From: Streptomyces solicavernae
GTDB lineage: Bacteria > Actinomycetota > Actinomycetes > Streptomycetales > Streptomycetaceae
NCBI RefSeq assembly: GCF_029968095.1
Contig: NZ_JASCIR010000019.1
Span: 60,952-124,951, forward strand
DNA: 64,000 nucleotides
Reading direction: 5' to 3'
Part shown: one piece after another, positions 1-7,238 of the stretch
Position numbering within the stretch: the first letter of the stretch is position 1
Layout of the letters: each line of letters opens with the position of its first letter
The notes under the pieces: generated by a model
Databases searched by the model: none
Told to the model about the DNA's origin: nothing
The model's input: the letters and a program-made list of their open reading frames with translations, nothing else
Position numbers and translations under genes: made by a program

Positions 1-32
1 CGCGCCCACCCACACCCGGCCCACGTGCCCAC

Positions 33-92
33 CCACGCCCGGCCCCACGCCCGGCCCCACGCCCGGCCCCACGCCCGGCCCCACGCCCGGGG
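33..92. repeat. 12-bp tandem repeat upstream of purC
   Basis: About five head-to-tail copies of the 12-mer CCACGCCCGGCC lie in a C-rich stretch that continues to about position 180. An open frame runs through it but has no coding character (Pro/His/Arg repeats only). It separates purC from whatever lies to the left of the window. Confidence 0.8.
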
Positions 93-240
93 CCCCACAC
101 CCCGCCCCACGCCCACCCACAACCCACACCCACGCCACCTCCCGCCCAAGCCCGCCCAAGCCCGCCCCGCCCCCTGGCCGAAACCAGCCCCCGCGTACGG
201 GAGAATGCGGAGTACTTGGCCAAAACCACGGGGAGGAACC

Positions 241-1137
241 GTGTCCGGATTCGTTGAAAAGCCCGAGCCGATCGAGGTTCCGGGTCTGGTGCATCTGCAC
301 ACCGGCAAGGTGCGCGAGCTGTACCAGAACGAGGCGGGCGACCTCGTGATGGTCGCCAGCGACCGCCTGTCCGCGTACGACTGGGTGCTGCCCAGCGAGA
401 TCCCCGACAAGGGGCGTGTGCTCACGCAGCTGTCGCTGTGGTGGTTCGACCAGCTCACCGACCTCGTGCCGAACCACGTGCTCTCCACGGAGCTGCCCGA
501 GGGCGCCCCGGCCGACTGGGCGGGCCGCACCCTGGTCTGCAAGTCGTTGCAGATGGTCCCGGTGGAGTGCGTCGCGCGCGGCTATCTGACGGGTTCGGGA
601 CTCGTCGAGTACGAGCAGTCCCGCACCGTGTGCGGCCTCGCCCTGCCCGAGGGCCTGGTCGACGGCTCCGAGCTGCCCGCGCCGATCTTCACGCCCGCCA
701 CGAAGGCCGAGGTCGGCGAGCACGACGAGAACGTCAGCTACGAGGAGGTGGCCCGCCAGGTCGGCGTCGAGACCGCCGCCCAGCTGCGCCAGACCACCCT
801 CGCCGTGTACGGCAGGGCCCGCGACATCGCCCGGGACCGCGGCATCCTGCTCGCGGACACCAAGTTCGAGTTCGGCTTCGACGGGGCGGAGTTGGTGATC
901 GCCGACGAGGTGCTGACGCCGGACTCCTCCCGCTTCTGGCCGGCCGCGACCTGGGAGCCGGGCCGTGCGCAGCCCTCGTACGACAAGCAGTACGTCCGGG
1001 ACTGGCTGACCTCCCCGGCCTCCGGCTGGGACCGCAGGAGCGAGCAGCCGCCGCCCGCGCTGCCCGCCGAGGTGGTGGAGCGGACCCGCGGCAAGTACAT
1101 CGAGGCGTACGAGAAGCTGACCGGCACCAGCTGGTAG
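241..1137 (+). CDS. purC: SAICAR synthase (PurC)
   Basis: Phosphoribosylaminoimidazole-succinocarboxamide synthase, 298 residues: ATP-dependent joining of CAIR and aspartate to SAICAR in cytosolic de novo purine synthesis. The open frame starts at 25, but the GTG at 241 is chosen because GGGGAGGAACC sits just before it and the family N-terminus (lysine-rich HTGKVRELY, residues 20-28) begins there. Family motifs are visible: SDRLSAYDW at 40-48, VECVARGYLTGSG at 108-120 and a late DEVLTPDSSRFW. Length fits the bacterial family. It stands alone here, separated from the purSQL operon by a minus-strand operon; purD would be expected upstream, outside the window. Confidence 0.95.
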   Translation: MSGFVEKPEPIEVPGLVHLHTGKVRELYQNEAGDLVMVASDRLSAYDWVLPSEIPDKGRVLTQLSLWWFDQLTDLVPNHVLSTELPEGAPADWAGRTLVCKSLQMVPVECVARGYLTGSGLVEYEQSRTVCGLALPEGLVDGSELPAPIFTPATKAEVGEHDENVSYEEVARQVGVETAAQLRQTTLAVYGRARDIARDRGILLADTKFEFGFDGAELVIADEVLTPDSSRFWPAATWEPGRAQPSYDKQYVRDWLTSPASGWDRRSEQPPPALPAEVVERTRGKYIEAYEKLTGTSW

Positions 1138-1160
1138 CGGAGAAGCTGCCCGGCACCACC

Positions 1161-1255
1161 AGCAGCGGACACGAGCCGCCACGAGCGGACATGGGCCGCC
1201 ACGAGCGGACACGAGCCGCCACGAGCGGACACGAGCCGCCACGAGCGGACACGAC
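1161..1255. repeat. 20-bp tandem repeat after purC
   Basis: Nearly five copies of the unit ACGAGCGGACACGAGCCGCC, with two substitutions in the second copy and three or fewer in the first. It occupies the purC-to-terminator gap. No ORF of merit runs through it. Confidence 0.9.
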
Positions 1256-1287
1256 GAAGCCCCCGGGCCGATGGCGCCGGGGGCTTC
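1256..1287. terminator. Bidirectional hairpin between purC and tRNA-Gly
   Basis: Perfect 11-bp stem GAAGCCCCCGG / CCGGGGGCTTC with a 10-nt loop. It lies downstream of both purC (plus) and tRNA-Gly (minus), so it could end both transcripts. No long T-run follows, as is usual in Streptomyces. Confidence 0.75.
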
Positions 1288-1294
1288 GATCTGG

Positions 1295-1367
1295 AGCGGA
1301 CGACCAGGTTCGAACTGGCGACCTCAACCTTGGCAAGGTTGCGCTCTACCAACTGAGCTACGTCCGC
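1295..1367 (-). tRNA. tRNA-Gly(GCC)
   Basis: 73-nt cloverleaf on the minus strand. Acceptor GCGGACG/CGTCCGC, D arm with the normal GTTGGTA loop, anticodon stem CAACC/GGTTG with loop TTGCCAA (anticodon GCC), and a canonical GTTCGAA T loop. The CCA end is not encoded. Confidence 0.97.
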
Positions 1368-1396
1368 AAGGCGTGCACCGCGTCGGTGCACCTCCA

Positions 1397-2008
1397 CTAT
1401 AGCCAACCTCGCTCGCGTGCGATGCGCACTGCCGCATGTCGGTTTTCGGCGGACAGCTTCGAGACGGCCGAGGAGAGGTAGTTGCGGACCGTTCCCTGCG
1501 AGAGCGCGGCCCGCTCCGCGATCTCCGCGACGGGCGCCCCGTCGGCCGCGAATTCGAGCACTTCGGCCTCCCGCGCGGTCAGCGGGGAGTCCCCGGAGGC
1601 GATCGCGTCGGCCGCCAACTCCGGGTCCACATAACGGTTTCCGGCGTGCACGGTGCGGATGATCTCGGCGAGCCGCTGGGCGCTGACGGTCTTCGGCACG
1701 AAGCCGCGCACGCCCGCCGCGAGGGCCCGTTTGAGGTGCCCGGGGCGGCCGTGGCTGGTCACGATCATGGTCCGGCAGCCGGGGAGTTCGGACCGCAGGG
1801 ATGTGGCCACACTCACACCGTCGGCGCCCGGCATCTGCAGATCGAGGACCGCGACGTCCGGCCGGTGCGCCCGCGCCATGGCGAGCGCCTCGGGCCCCGA
1901 GGCGGCCTCGGCGATCACGCTCAGGTCGTCCTCAAGCGCGAGCAGTGCGGCGAGCGCGCCCCGGATCAGATGCTCGTCGTCGGCGAGCAGTACGCGTACG
2001 GCGGTCAC
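1397..2008 (-). CDS. NarL/LuxR-family response regulator
   Basis: 203-residue two-component response regulator. Receiver domain at 1-125 with the acidic pocket D10-D11, phospho-acceptor D56 (VAVLDLQMP) and the late lysine in FVPKT. A LuxR-type HTH at about 140-200 contains LTAREAEVLEF. It starts with GTG at 2008 and overlaps the stop of the histidine kinase gene by 4 bases, so the two are translationally coupled. With the kinase and the ABC exporter genes it forms a DesK/DesR-like operon; the natural inference is that it controls the exporter. The signal is unknown. Confidence 0.92.
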   Translation of the reverse strand: MTAVRVLLADDEHLIRGALAALLALEDDLSVIAEAASGPEALAMARAHRPDVAVLDLQMPGADGVSVATSLRSELPGCRTMIVTSHGRPGHLKRALAAGVRGFVPKTVSAQRLAEIIRTVHAGNRYVDPELAADAIASGDSPLTAREAEVLEFAADGAPVAEIAERAALSQGTVRNYLSSAVSKLSAENRHAAVRIARERGWL

Positions 2009-3282
2009 CGGGCTTCCTCTCGTACGGATCTCTCATCGGCGCCCGTGGTCAGGGGGACCTGGGCCGTCAGGCGGAAGTGGCCGTCCCCGGTCGGGCCCGC
2101 CGCCAGGACGCCGGCCACGCCGGAGAGCCGCTCGCGCAGGCCGACGAGGCCCGAGCCGGACGCCGGGGAGGGGGCGGCCGGCGGCCGTACGCCGTCGTTC
2201 TCGACCGTCAGGACCGCCGTGCGGGAGTCGCCGCAGGTCACGCGCAGGGCGACCGTGCAGCGCTCCGCGTCGCCGTGCCGCAGCACGTTCGTGGCCGCCT
2301 CCCGGACGACCCAGCCGAGCGCCGCGTGCACGGCGGGCGGCAGCTCGTCCGCGGCCTGCGCGCCGAGCACCCGGCAGTCGATCCCGGCGGCCTTCAACAC
2401 GCCCTGCGCACCGACCAGTTCGGCCCCGAGTCCGGCCTCGCGGTAGCCGCGTACGACCTCGCGGACCTCGCGCTGGGACTCCTGGGCGATCCGCTGGACC
2501 TCGACCATCTGCTCCACCGCCTCGGGCCGGCCGCGCCGGGCCAGCTGCACGGCGAGCTCGCTCTTGAGGGCGACCACGGCGAGGTTGCGGCCGAGCACGT
2601 CGTGCAGATCGCGCCCGAACCGCAGCCGCTCCTCGGCGACGGCGAGGCGGGTCTCGATGTCGCGGGCCTCGCGCAGCTGGTACATCACCCCGAGCACCCA
2701 GGCCGAGCAGCGCACCGTCATCGCCATCCAGCCGCCCGCGAAGGTGAGCGCGATCAGCGCGGCCACCATCAGTGGAACGCTCCCGCTGATCAGCCACACG
2801 GCCGCGCACAGCGCCGCGTTCAGCGCGAGGATCCGCCGTACGCCCGTGCGGACGGGGACGAGCACGGCGTACCCGCAGAGGAACGGCATGGTGGCGCAGC
2901 CGAGGGCCGTGGTCAGCATCGGGTACTCGGTCATGCCGGTGAACGCCCCGAGCGCCAGCAGGCCCACGAGCAGCGCGCCGGTGAGCGCGGCGCCCATCCG
3001 CACCTCCCGGCGGGGCATGTCGCCCACGCCCAAGTAGTGCAGGAACGCCTTCCGGATCAGCCCGATCGCCCGCCAGCCCAGGGCGAGGGCGAGCAGGACC
3101 ACGGCGGCGATCAGCACCGCCGGGGCGTTCGCCCGGACCGGCCGGGTCAGGGACAGGGCGATCACGGCGGGGACGGCGGCCCAGACCAGCACATACACGG
3201 TCGCGCGCGTATAGAGGTCCACCCGCTCCAGGGCACTGCTCTGCCGCCATGTGCCGAACCGCACGACCACCGTCCCACTCAC
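2005..3282 (-). CDS. DesK-like sensor histidine kinase (HisKA_3)
   Basis: 425 residues from the GTG at 3282. The open frame extends to 3465, but the extra N-terminus overlaps the permease gene and has shadow composition, while this GTG lies 8 bp past the permease stop with GCGGGAA in front. Five or six hydrophobic segments fill residues 28-200. The dimerisation/phosphotransfer helix follows with phospho-acceptor H227 in RDLHDVLG, then a HATPase_c domain with an N-box near EAATNVLRHG and late GSGLVGLRERL. The membrane-embedded sensor without a periplasmic loop resembles DesK-type kinases that sense membrane state; the actual stimulus is not shown by the sequence. Confidence 0.9.
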   Translation of the reverse strand: MSGTVVVRFGTWRQSSALERVDLYTRATVYVLVWAAVPAVIALSLTRPVRANAPAVLIAAVVLLALALGWRAIGLIRKAFLHYLGVGDMPRREVRMGAALTGALLVGLLALGAFTGMTEYPMLTTALGCATMPFLCGYAVLVPVRTGVRRILALNAALCAAVWLISGSVPLMVAALIALTFAGGWMAMTVRCSAWVLGVMYQLREARDIETRLAVAEERLRFGRDLHDVLGRNLAVVALKSELAVQLARRGRPEAVEQMVEVQRIAQESQREVREVVRGYREAGLGAELVGAQGVLKAAGIDCRVLGAQAADELPPAVHAALGWVVREAATNVLRHGDAERCTVALRVTCGDSRTAVLTVENDGVRPPAAPSPASGSGLVGLRERLSGVAGVLAAGPTGDGHFRLTAQVPLTTGADERSVREEAR

Positions 3283-3289
3283 TTCCCGC

Positions 3290-4096
3290 TCAGCGCCGGG
3301 GTTCCCAGCGGAACCACCGCTGTACAGCAAACACCGCGAGCAGTACCCAGGCCACCGCCGTGGCGGCGGCGCCGAGCGCTTCGTACGCGGAGAGCTCGCC
3401 GGTCCAGCCGCCCCGCACGAGCCGCATCGCGGGGGACAGCGGAAGGAGTTCCAGTACGGAGGCAAGGCGGTCGGGGAAGACTTCGAGGGGCACGGTCATG
3501 CCGGAGCCGATCATGGAGACGAACATCAGCGGCAGGCTGCTGACCTGCGCGCTCTCCGCGGTACGGCTGAACGCGGCGGTCACCGCCCCGAGCGCGACCA
3601 TGAGCACCGTCCCCAACAGCACGCCCAGGACGGCCAGATGGGGTGCCCGGGGGGCCTCCAGGCCGACGAGCGCCGTGCACGCGACGGCCACGACGACGCA
3701 CTGTGCGAGCCCGATGAGGGCGGCGGGCAGCGCGGTCCCGGCGAGGATCTCCCGGTCGCGCAGCTCGCCGGTGCGCAGCCGCTTGAGGACGAGTTCCTCG
3801 CGGCGGGCGACGTAGATGTTGACGAGCGCCGAGTACACCGCGAACAGCATCGCGAAGCCGATGCCGGCGGTCAGCAGGGCGGTTCCCATGGTGAGGCCCG
3901 CCTTCTCCAGCATGTCGCCCTTCAGCGTCTGCTGGACACTGAGCGGCAGCACCAGCGGGATGACGATCGCGGTGACGAGCATGCCCTTGCTGCGGCCGAG
4001 CAGCGTCAACTCGGCCTTCCCCAGGGCCGCGAGGCGTCCGGCGGCCGTCGTGGCGGATCCTGTGGTCGTGGTCGTGGTCGTGGTCGCGGCGCTCAT
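3290..4096 (-). CDS. ABC-2 type exporter permease
   Basis: 268-residue integral membrane protein with about six hydrophobic segments, arranged like ABC-2 permeases of antibiotic or lipid exporters. The N-terminus has a run of eight threonines (MSAATTTTTTTTGS) before the first membrane segment. ATG at 4096 overlaps the ATPase stop as ATGA, so the two subunits are made together. Substrate unknown; the neighbouring kinase/regulator pair suggests stress-induced export. Confidence 0.88.
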   Translation of the reverse strand: MSAATTTTTTTTGSATTAAGRLAALGKAELTLLGRSKGMLVTAIVIPLVLPLSVQQTLKGDMLEKAGLTMGTALLTAGIGFAMLFAVYSALVNIYVARREELVLKRLRTGELRDREILAGTALPAALIGLAQCVVVAVACTALVGLEAPRAPHLAVLGVLLGTVLMVALGAVTAAFSRTAESAQVSSLPLMFVSMIGSGMTVPLEVFPDRLASVLELLPLSPAMRLVRGGWTGELSAYEALGAAATAVAWVLLAVFAVQRWFRWEPRR

Positions 4097-5064
4097 GCCA
4101 CCTTCTCCTTGTCCCCGGCTTCACGGGCGTCCCGTGCTTCCTGCTTGACGTCTCGCGCGATCCGCAGGAACGCCTCTTCGAGCGAGGCCGACCGCACGTC
4201 CAGCCCGCGCAGTTCGACACCCGCGTCCCGGGCCCACAACAGCAGCTGTGTGGCGGCCTGTTGGAGCACGTCGGTACGGAGTTTCACGGTCCGCCCCTCC
4301 GTCTCGTGCGCCGTGACGCCGAGCGCGCCGAGCGGCGGCAGGTCGCCGAGGTGGTAGCCCTCGGGCAGCTGGAAGGTGATCTGGGAGGGCTGGGCGGCGG
4401 TGACCTCGGCGGGCGTGCCGCTCGCCGCGAGCTGCCCGGCGTGCATGATCGCGAGCCGGTCGGCGAGCGATTCGGCCTCTTCGAGGTAGTGGGTGGTGAG
4501 CAGCACGGTGGTGCCGGAGGCGCGCAGTGCCCGCACCAGCTCCCAGGTCTCGACGCGCCCTTCGGCGTCGAGCCCGGTGGTGGGTTCGTCGAGGAACAGC
4601 ACGTCGGGCCGGCCGAGCAGGGCGAGTGCGAGGTCGAGCCGCCGCTTCTCGCCGCCGGACAGCTGCTTGATGCGTACGCGGGCACGGTGGCCGAGGCCCA
4701 CCAGCTCCAGCGCCTCTCCCGTGGGCCTGGAGCCGCTGGTGCACCCGGCCCACATGCGGACGGCCTCGCCGACGGTCAGCTCGGAGGGGAAGCCGCCTTC
4801 CTGAAGCATCACGCCGATCCGGGGCCGGACGAGGCCGCGCTCGGCGTACGGGTCGTGCCCGAGCACCCGCACCCGTCCCGCGGTGGGCCGGGCCAGGCCT
4901 TCGAGCAGTTCGACGGTGGAGGTCTTTCCGGCGCCGTTGGTGCCGAGCAGGGCGAAGAGTTCGCCGCGGCCGACGGCGAAGGAGATTCCCCGTACGGCCT
5001 CGAACCCGCCCCCGTACACGCGCCGCAGATCGGTGACTTCGATCACGTGGTCATCGGTGTTCAT
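4093..5064 (-). CDS. ABC transporter ATP-binding protein
   Basis: 323 residues from ATG at 5064. The frame is open to 5238, but the extension crosses a hairpin and an adjacent tRNA gene. Walker A GTNGAGKTST at 41-50, signature LSGGEKRRL, Walker B VLFLDEPTTGLD, a switch His in LLTTHYLEEAE and a C-terminal extension typical of DrrA/CcmA-like exporters. First gene of a four-gene minus-strand operon: ATPase, permease, kinase, regulator. Confidence 0.93.
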   Translation of the reverse strand: MNTDDHVIEVTDLRRVYGGGFEAVRGISFAVGRGELFALLGTNGAGKTSTVELLEGLARPTAGRVRVLGHDPYAERGLVRPRIGVMLQEGGFPSELTVGEAVRMWAGCTSGSRPTGEALELVGLGHRARVRIKQLSGGEKRRLDLALALLGRPDVLFLDEPTTGLDAEGRVETWELVRALRASGTTVLLTTHYLEEAESLADRLAIMHAGQLAASGTPAEVTAAQPSQITFQLPEGYHLGDLPPLGALGVTAHETEGRTVKLRTDVLQQAATQLLLWARDAGVELRGLDVRSASLEEAFLRIARDVKQEARDAREAGDKEKVA

Positions 5065-5155
5065 GTGGTCCAGGATTTCCCGGCCGGCCGTCGGGCGGCA
5101 GTGCGCGCTGTCATGAGCGTGCATGACAAATGTCAGAGAGGGCCGGGCGCATACG

Positions 5156-5190
5156 ACGAAGGCCCCGGTCCGTCGGACCGGGGCCTTCGT
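5156..5190. terminator. Perfect hairpin between tRNA-Gly and ABC operon
   Basis: Sixteen-bp perfect stem (ACGAAGGCCCCGGTCC with its complement) and a 3-nt loop. It directly follows the tRNA-Gly 3' end on the minus strand and so is best read as the tRNA terminator, insulating the ABC operon downstream. Confidence 0.85.
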
Positions 5191-5196
5191 TCTCTG

Positions 5197-5269
5197 AGCG
5201 AACGACGAGGTTCGAACTCGCGACCTCAACCTTGGCAAGGTTGCGCTCTACCAACTGAGCTACGTTCGC
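5197..5269 (-). tRNA. tRNA-Gly(GCC), second copy
   Basis: 73-nt cloverleaf, acceptor GCGAACG/CGTTCGC, anticodon loop TTGCCAA (GCC), canonical D and T loops, no encoded CCA. Differs from the copy near 1.3 kb in the acceptor stem and the T stem. Confidence 0.97.
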
Positions 5270-5366
5270 ATTGCTTCCGATCATCGGCTTCCCGAAAGAG
5301 AGGGGCCACTGACCGGTGCGAGCACCAGACTACCTGATCCACCGGAGTGGTCGGTAACCGATGCAG

Positions 5367-5438
5367 AGCGGGTGACAGGAATTGCACACTGCGCCTCCCT
5401 CTTGGAAAGAGGGTGTTCTGCTACTGAACTACACCCGC
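5367..5438 (-). tRNA. Atypical tRNA-Gly(UCC)
   Basis: 72-nt cloverleaf with a perfect acceptor stem (GCGGGTG/CACCCGC) and a perfect anticodon stem CCCTC/GAGGG around loop TTTCCAA (anticodon UCC, reads GGA). The D loop is AGTAGCA, lacking the usual GG. The T arm carries GTGCAATTC where tRNAs have GTTCRANNC, and its stem pairs only about four bases with a mismatch. These are the two elbow elements that contact each other in elongator tRNAs. It may be a tRNA specialised for cell-wall glycine addition (see findings) or a decaying gene; the intact acceptor and anticodon arms argue for function. Confidence 0.75.
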
Positions 5439-5575
5439 GCGTTCTCCGTGGGGCCCGGCCTCTCGGCCCTGCCCCGCGGCGCGCTCCAGACTTTAGCCGA
5501 CCTGCGGGGGTGTTGTGCAAGTCGGCTGCCGCGACGGCCTCTTGGGCTGCCGCCGCAGCGCCCGTACGGCGACGG

Positions 5576-5911
5576 TCAGTTGGCGGCCTCGAACGCCTCG
5601 TAGACCTTCTTCGGGATGCGCCCGCGGGCCGGTACCTCCATCTTGTGCGATCGGGCCCAGGCGCGGACCGCCGCGGGGTCGGCGGTCACCGCGGTGTGCT
5701 TGTACTCCTTGCCCGGCTTGCCGGCCTTGCCGGTGCGCGACTGCTTGCGGCCCGCCTGCAGGTAGGGGGCGAGTGCCTTGCGCAGTTTCTTGGCATTGGC
5801 TTGATTGAGGTCGATCTCGTACGACTTGCCGTCGAGACCGAAGGCGACCGTTTCCGCCGCTTCTCCGCCGTCGATGTCGTCAAAGAGAGTGACCACGACA
5901 CGCTGCGCCAC
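5576..5911 (-). CDS. lsr2: Lsr2-family nucleoid-associated protein
   Basis: 111 residues from GTG at 5911, chosen because AGGGA lies 9 nt upstream and the family N-terminus AQRVVVTLFDDIDGGEA starts there; an upstream ATG at 5929 would add six unlike residues. N-terminal dimerisation domain at about 1-55, a basic linker (GRKQSRTGKAGKPGK), then the C-terminal DNA-binding domain with the AT-hook-like RGRIP. Lsr2 binds AT-rich DNA and silences foreign genes in actinobacteria. By position next to purS this is probably the second Streptomyces paralogue (LsrL) rather than the main Lsr2; that is recall, not a search. Confidence 0.93.
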   Translation of the reverse strand: MAQRVVVTLFDDIDGGEAAETVAFGLDGKSYEIDLNQANAKKLRKALAPYLQAGRKQSRTGKAGKPGKEYKHTAVTADPAAVRAWARSHKMEVPARGRIPKKVYEAFEAAN

Positions 5912-6276
5912 GAATATCGGTCCCTTCATGCGGACTCACCGCGCTGACATGCGGTGATGGCCGACTGTTCGGCTGTGTTGCGGCTCTTCCCCGGGTTTTT
6001 CCGGGGCGTTGGGCCGGACTGCCCCGAGGTATTGCCATTTCCTTTGTACAGGGCGAGGCAATGCATGGGGAAGTCCGACTAAAACCTTCCGCGTGTCCGT
6101 GTGCAATGGGTGTGGCAATGCCTGCACGGAATTTTCCCTGGATTTTCCCCGGTGGGCGTCCGGTGTCTCCCTAAAGTGACGGCCATCACGTAGGACTCTA
6201 CGAATCTATGCGCGTAGAAATTTCCGTCGGATACGCTGAAGGAACCGTTCTCACGCACCACACACCGGGAGTGCCA
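5912..6276. promoter_or_regulatory. Divergent lsr2/purS intergenic region
   Basis: 365 bp without a convincing gene and noticeably less GC-rich than its surroundings (for example the stretches around 6060-6120 and 6195-6240). A small inverted repeat CGTAG-GACT-CTACG lies at 6189-6202. The region must hold promoters for lsr2 (minus) and the purSQL operon (plus), but I could not assign -35/-10 boxes with confidence. Confidence 0.5.
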
Positions 6277-6552
6277 GTGGCACGCGTCGTAGTCGACGTC
6301 ATGCTCAAGCCCGAGATCCTCGACCCCCAGGGACAGGCGGTGCAGCGTGCACTGCCGCGCCTGGGATTCCAGGGCATCGCGGACGTACGTCAAGGGAAGC
6401 GCTTCGAGCTGGAGGTCGAAGGGCCGGTCGACGAGGCCGCCCTCGCCCGTATCCACGAGATGGCCGAGACCTTCCTCGCCAACACCGTCATCGAGGACTT
6501 CGTGGTCAAGGTCGAAGAGCCCGATCACGCAGCCGCCGGGGAGCCGAAGTGA
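6277..6552 (+). CDS. purS: FGAM synthase subunit PurS
   Basis: 91 residues from GTG at 6277, with GGGAG five nt upstream; the open frame to 6208 adds unlike residues. Small subunit of the three-part formylglycinamidine ribonucleotide synthase, with the family pattern VVVDVMLKPEILDPQG at the N-terminus and ADVRQGKRFEL in the middle. It links PurL and PurQ. Its stop overlaps the purQ start as GTGA. Confidence 0.95.
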   Translation: MARVVVDVMLKPEILDPQGQAVQRALPRLGFQGIADVRQGKRFELEVEGPVDEAALARIHEMAETFLANTVIEDFVVKVEEPDHAAAGEPK

Positions 6553-7238
6553 CTGCCCGTATCGGAGTCGTCACTTTTCCCGGCACGCTCGACGACCGTG
6601 ACACCCAGCGCGCGGTCCGTGTCGCCGGCGCCGAAGCGGTGCCGCTGTGGCACCGTGACAAGGACCTGAAGCAGGTCGACGCCGTGGTTCTTCCCGGCGG
6701 TTTCTCCTACGGCGACTATCTGCGGGCCGGGGCGATCTCCCGGTTCTCGCCGCTGATGGAGACGGTCATCGAGCAGGCCAAGGGCGGAATGCCGGTTCTG
6801 GGCATCTGCAATGGCTTTCAGGTGCTGACGGAAACGCACTTGCTGCCCGGCGCGATGCTGCGGAACAACCACCTGCACTTCGTCTGCCGCGACCAGAAGC
6901 TGCGCGTCGAGACGGACAACACCGCCTGGACCTCCGACTACACGGCCGGCCAGGAGATCTCCGTACCGCTGAAGAACATCGACGGCCGGTACGTCGCCGA
7001 CGAGCGCACCCTGGACATGCTGGAGGCCGAGGGCCGCGTCGCCTTCCGGTACCTCGACCTGAATCCCAACGGCTCGCTCCGTGACATCGCGGGCATCAGC
7101 AACGCGGCGGGCAACGTCGTCGGTCTGATGCCGCACCCCGAGCACGCCGTCGAGCCGCTGGTCGGCACCGGCCGCACCGACGGGCTCGGCTTCTTCACCT
7201 CGATCCTGAAGAACCTCCTCAAGGGGGCCCACGCATGA
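6549..7238 (+). CDS. purQ: FGAM synthase glutaminase subunit PurQ
   Basis: 229 residues. Class I glutamine amidotransferase that feeds ammonia to PurL. The nucleophile cysteine is in GICNGFQVL, the catalytic His/Glu pair in MPHPEHAVE, and an oxyanion region in LPGGFSYGDYLRAG. Starts by a GTGA overlap with purS and ends by an ATGA overlap with purL: a tightly coupled three-gene unit. Confidence 0.96.
   Translation: MTARIGVVTFPGTLDDRDTQRAVRVAGAEAVPLWHRDKDLKQVDAVVLPGGFSYGDYLRAGAISRFSPLMETVIEQAKGGMPVLGICNGFQVLTETHLLPGAMLRNNHLHFVCRDQKLRVETDNTAWTSDYTAGQEISVPLKNIDGRYVADERTLDMLEAEGRVAFRYLDLNPNGSLRDIAGISNAAGNVVGLMPHPEHAVEPLVGTGRTDGLGFFTSILKNLLKGAHA

Noticed and set aside
1161..1255. CRISPR-like array of 20-bp repeats
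   Set aside because: Copies are directly adjacent with no unique spacers and no cas genes are present.
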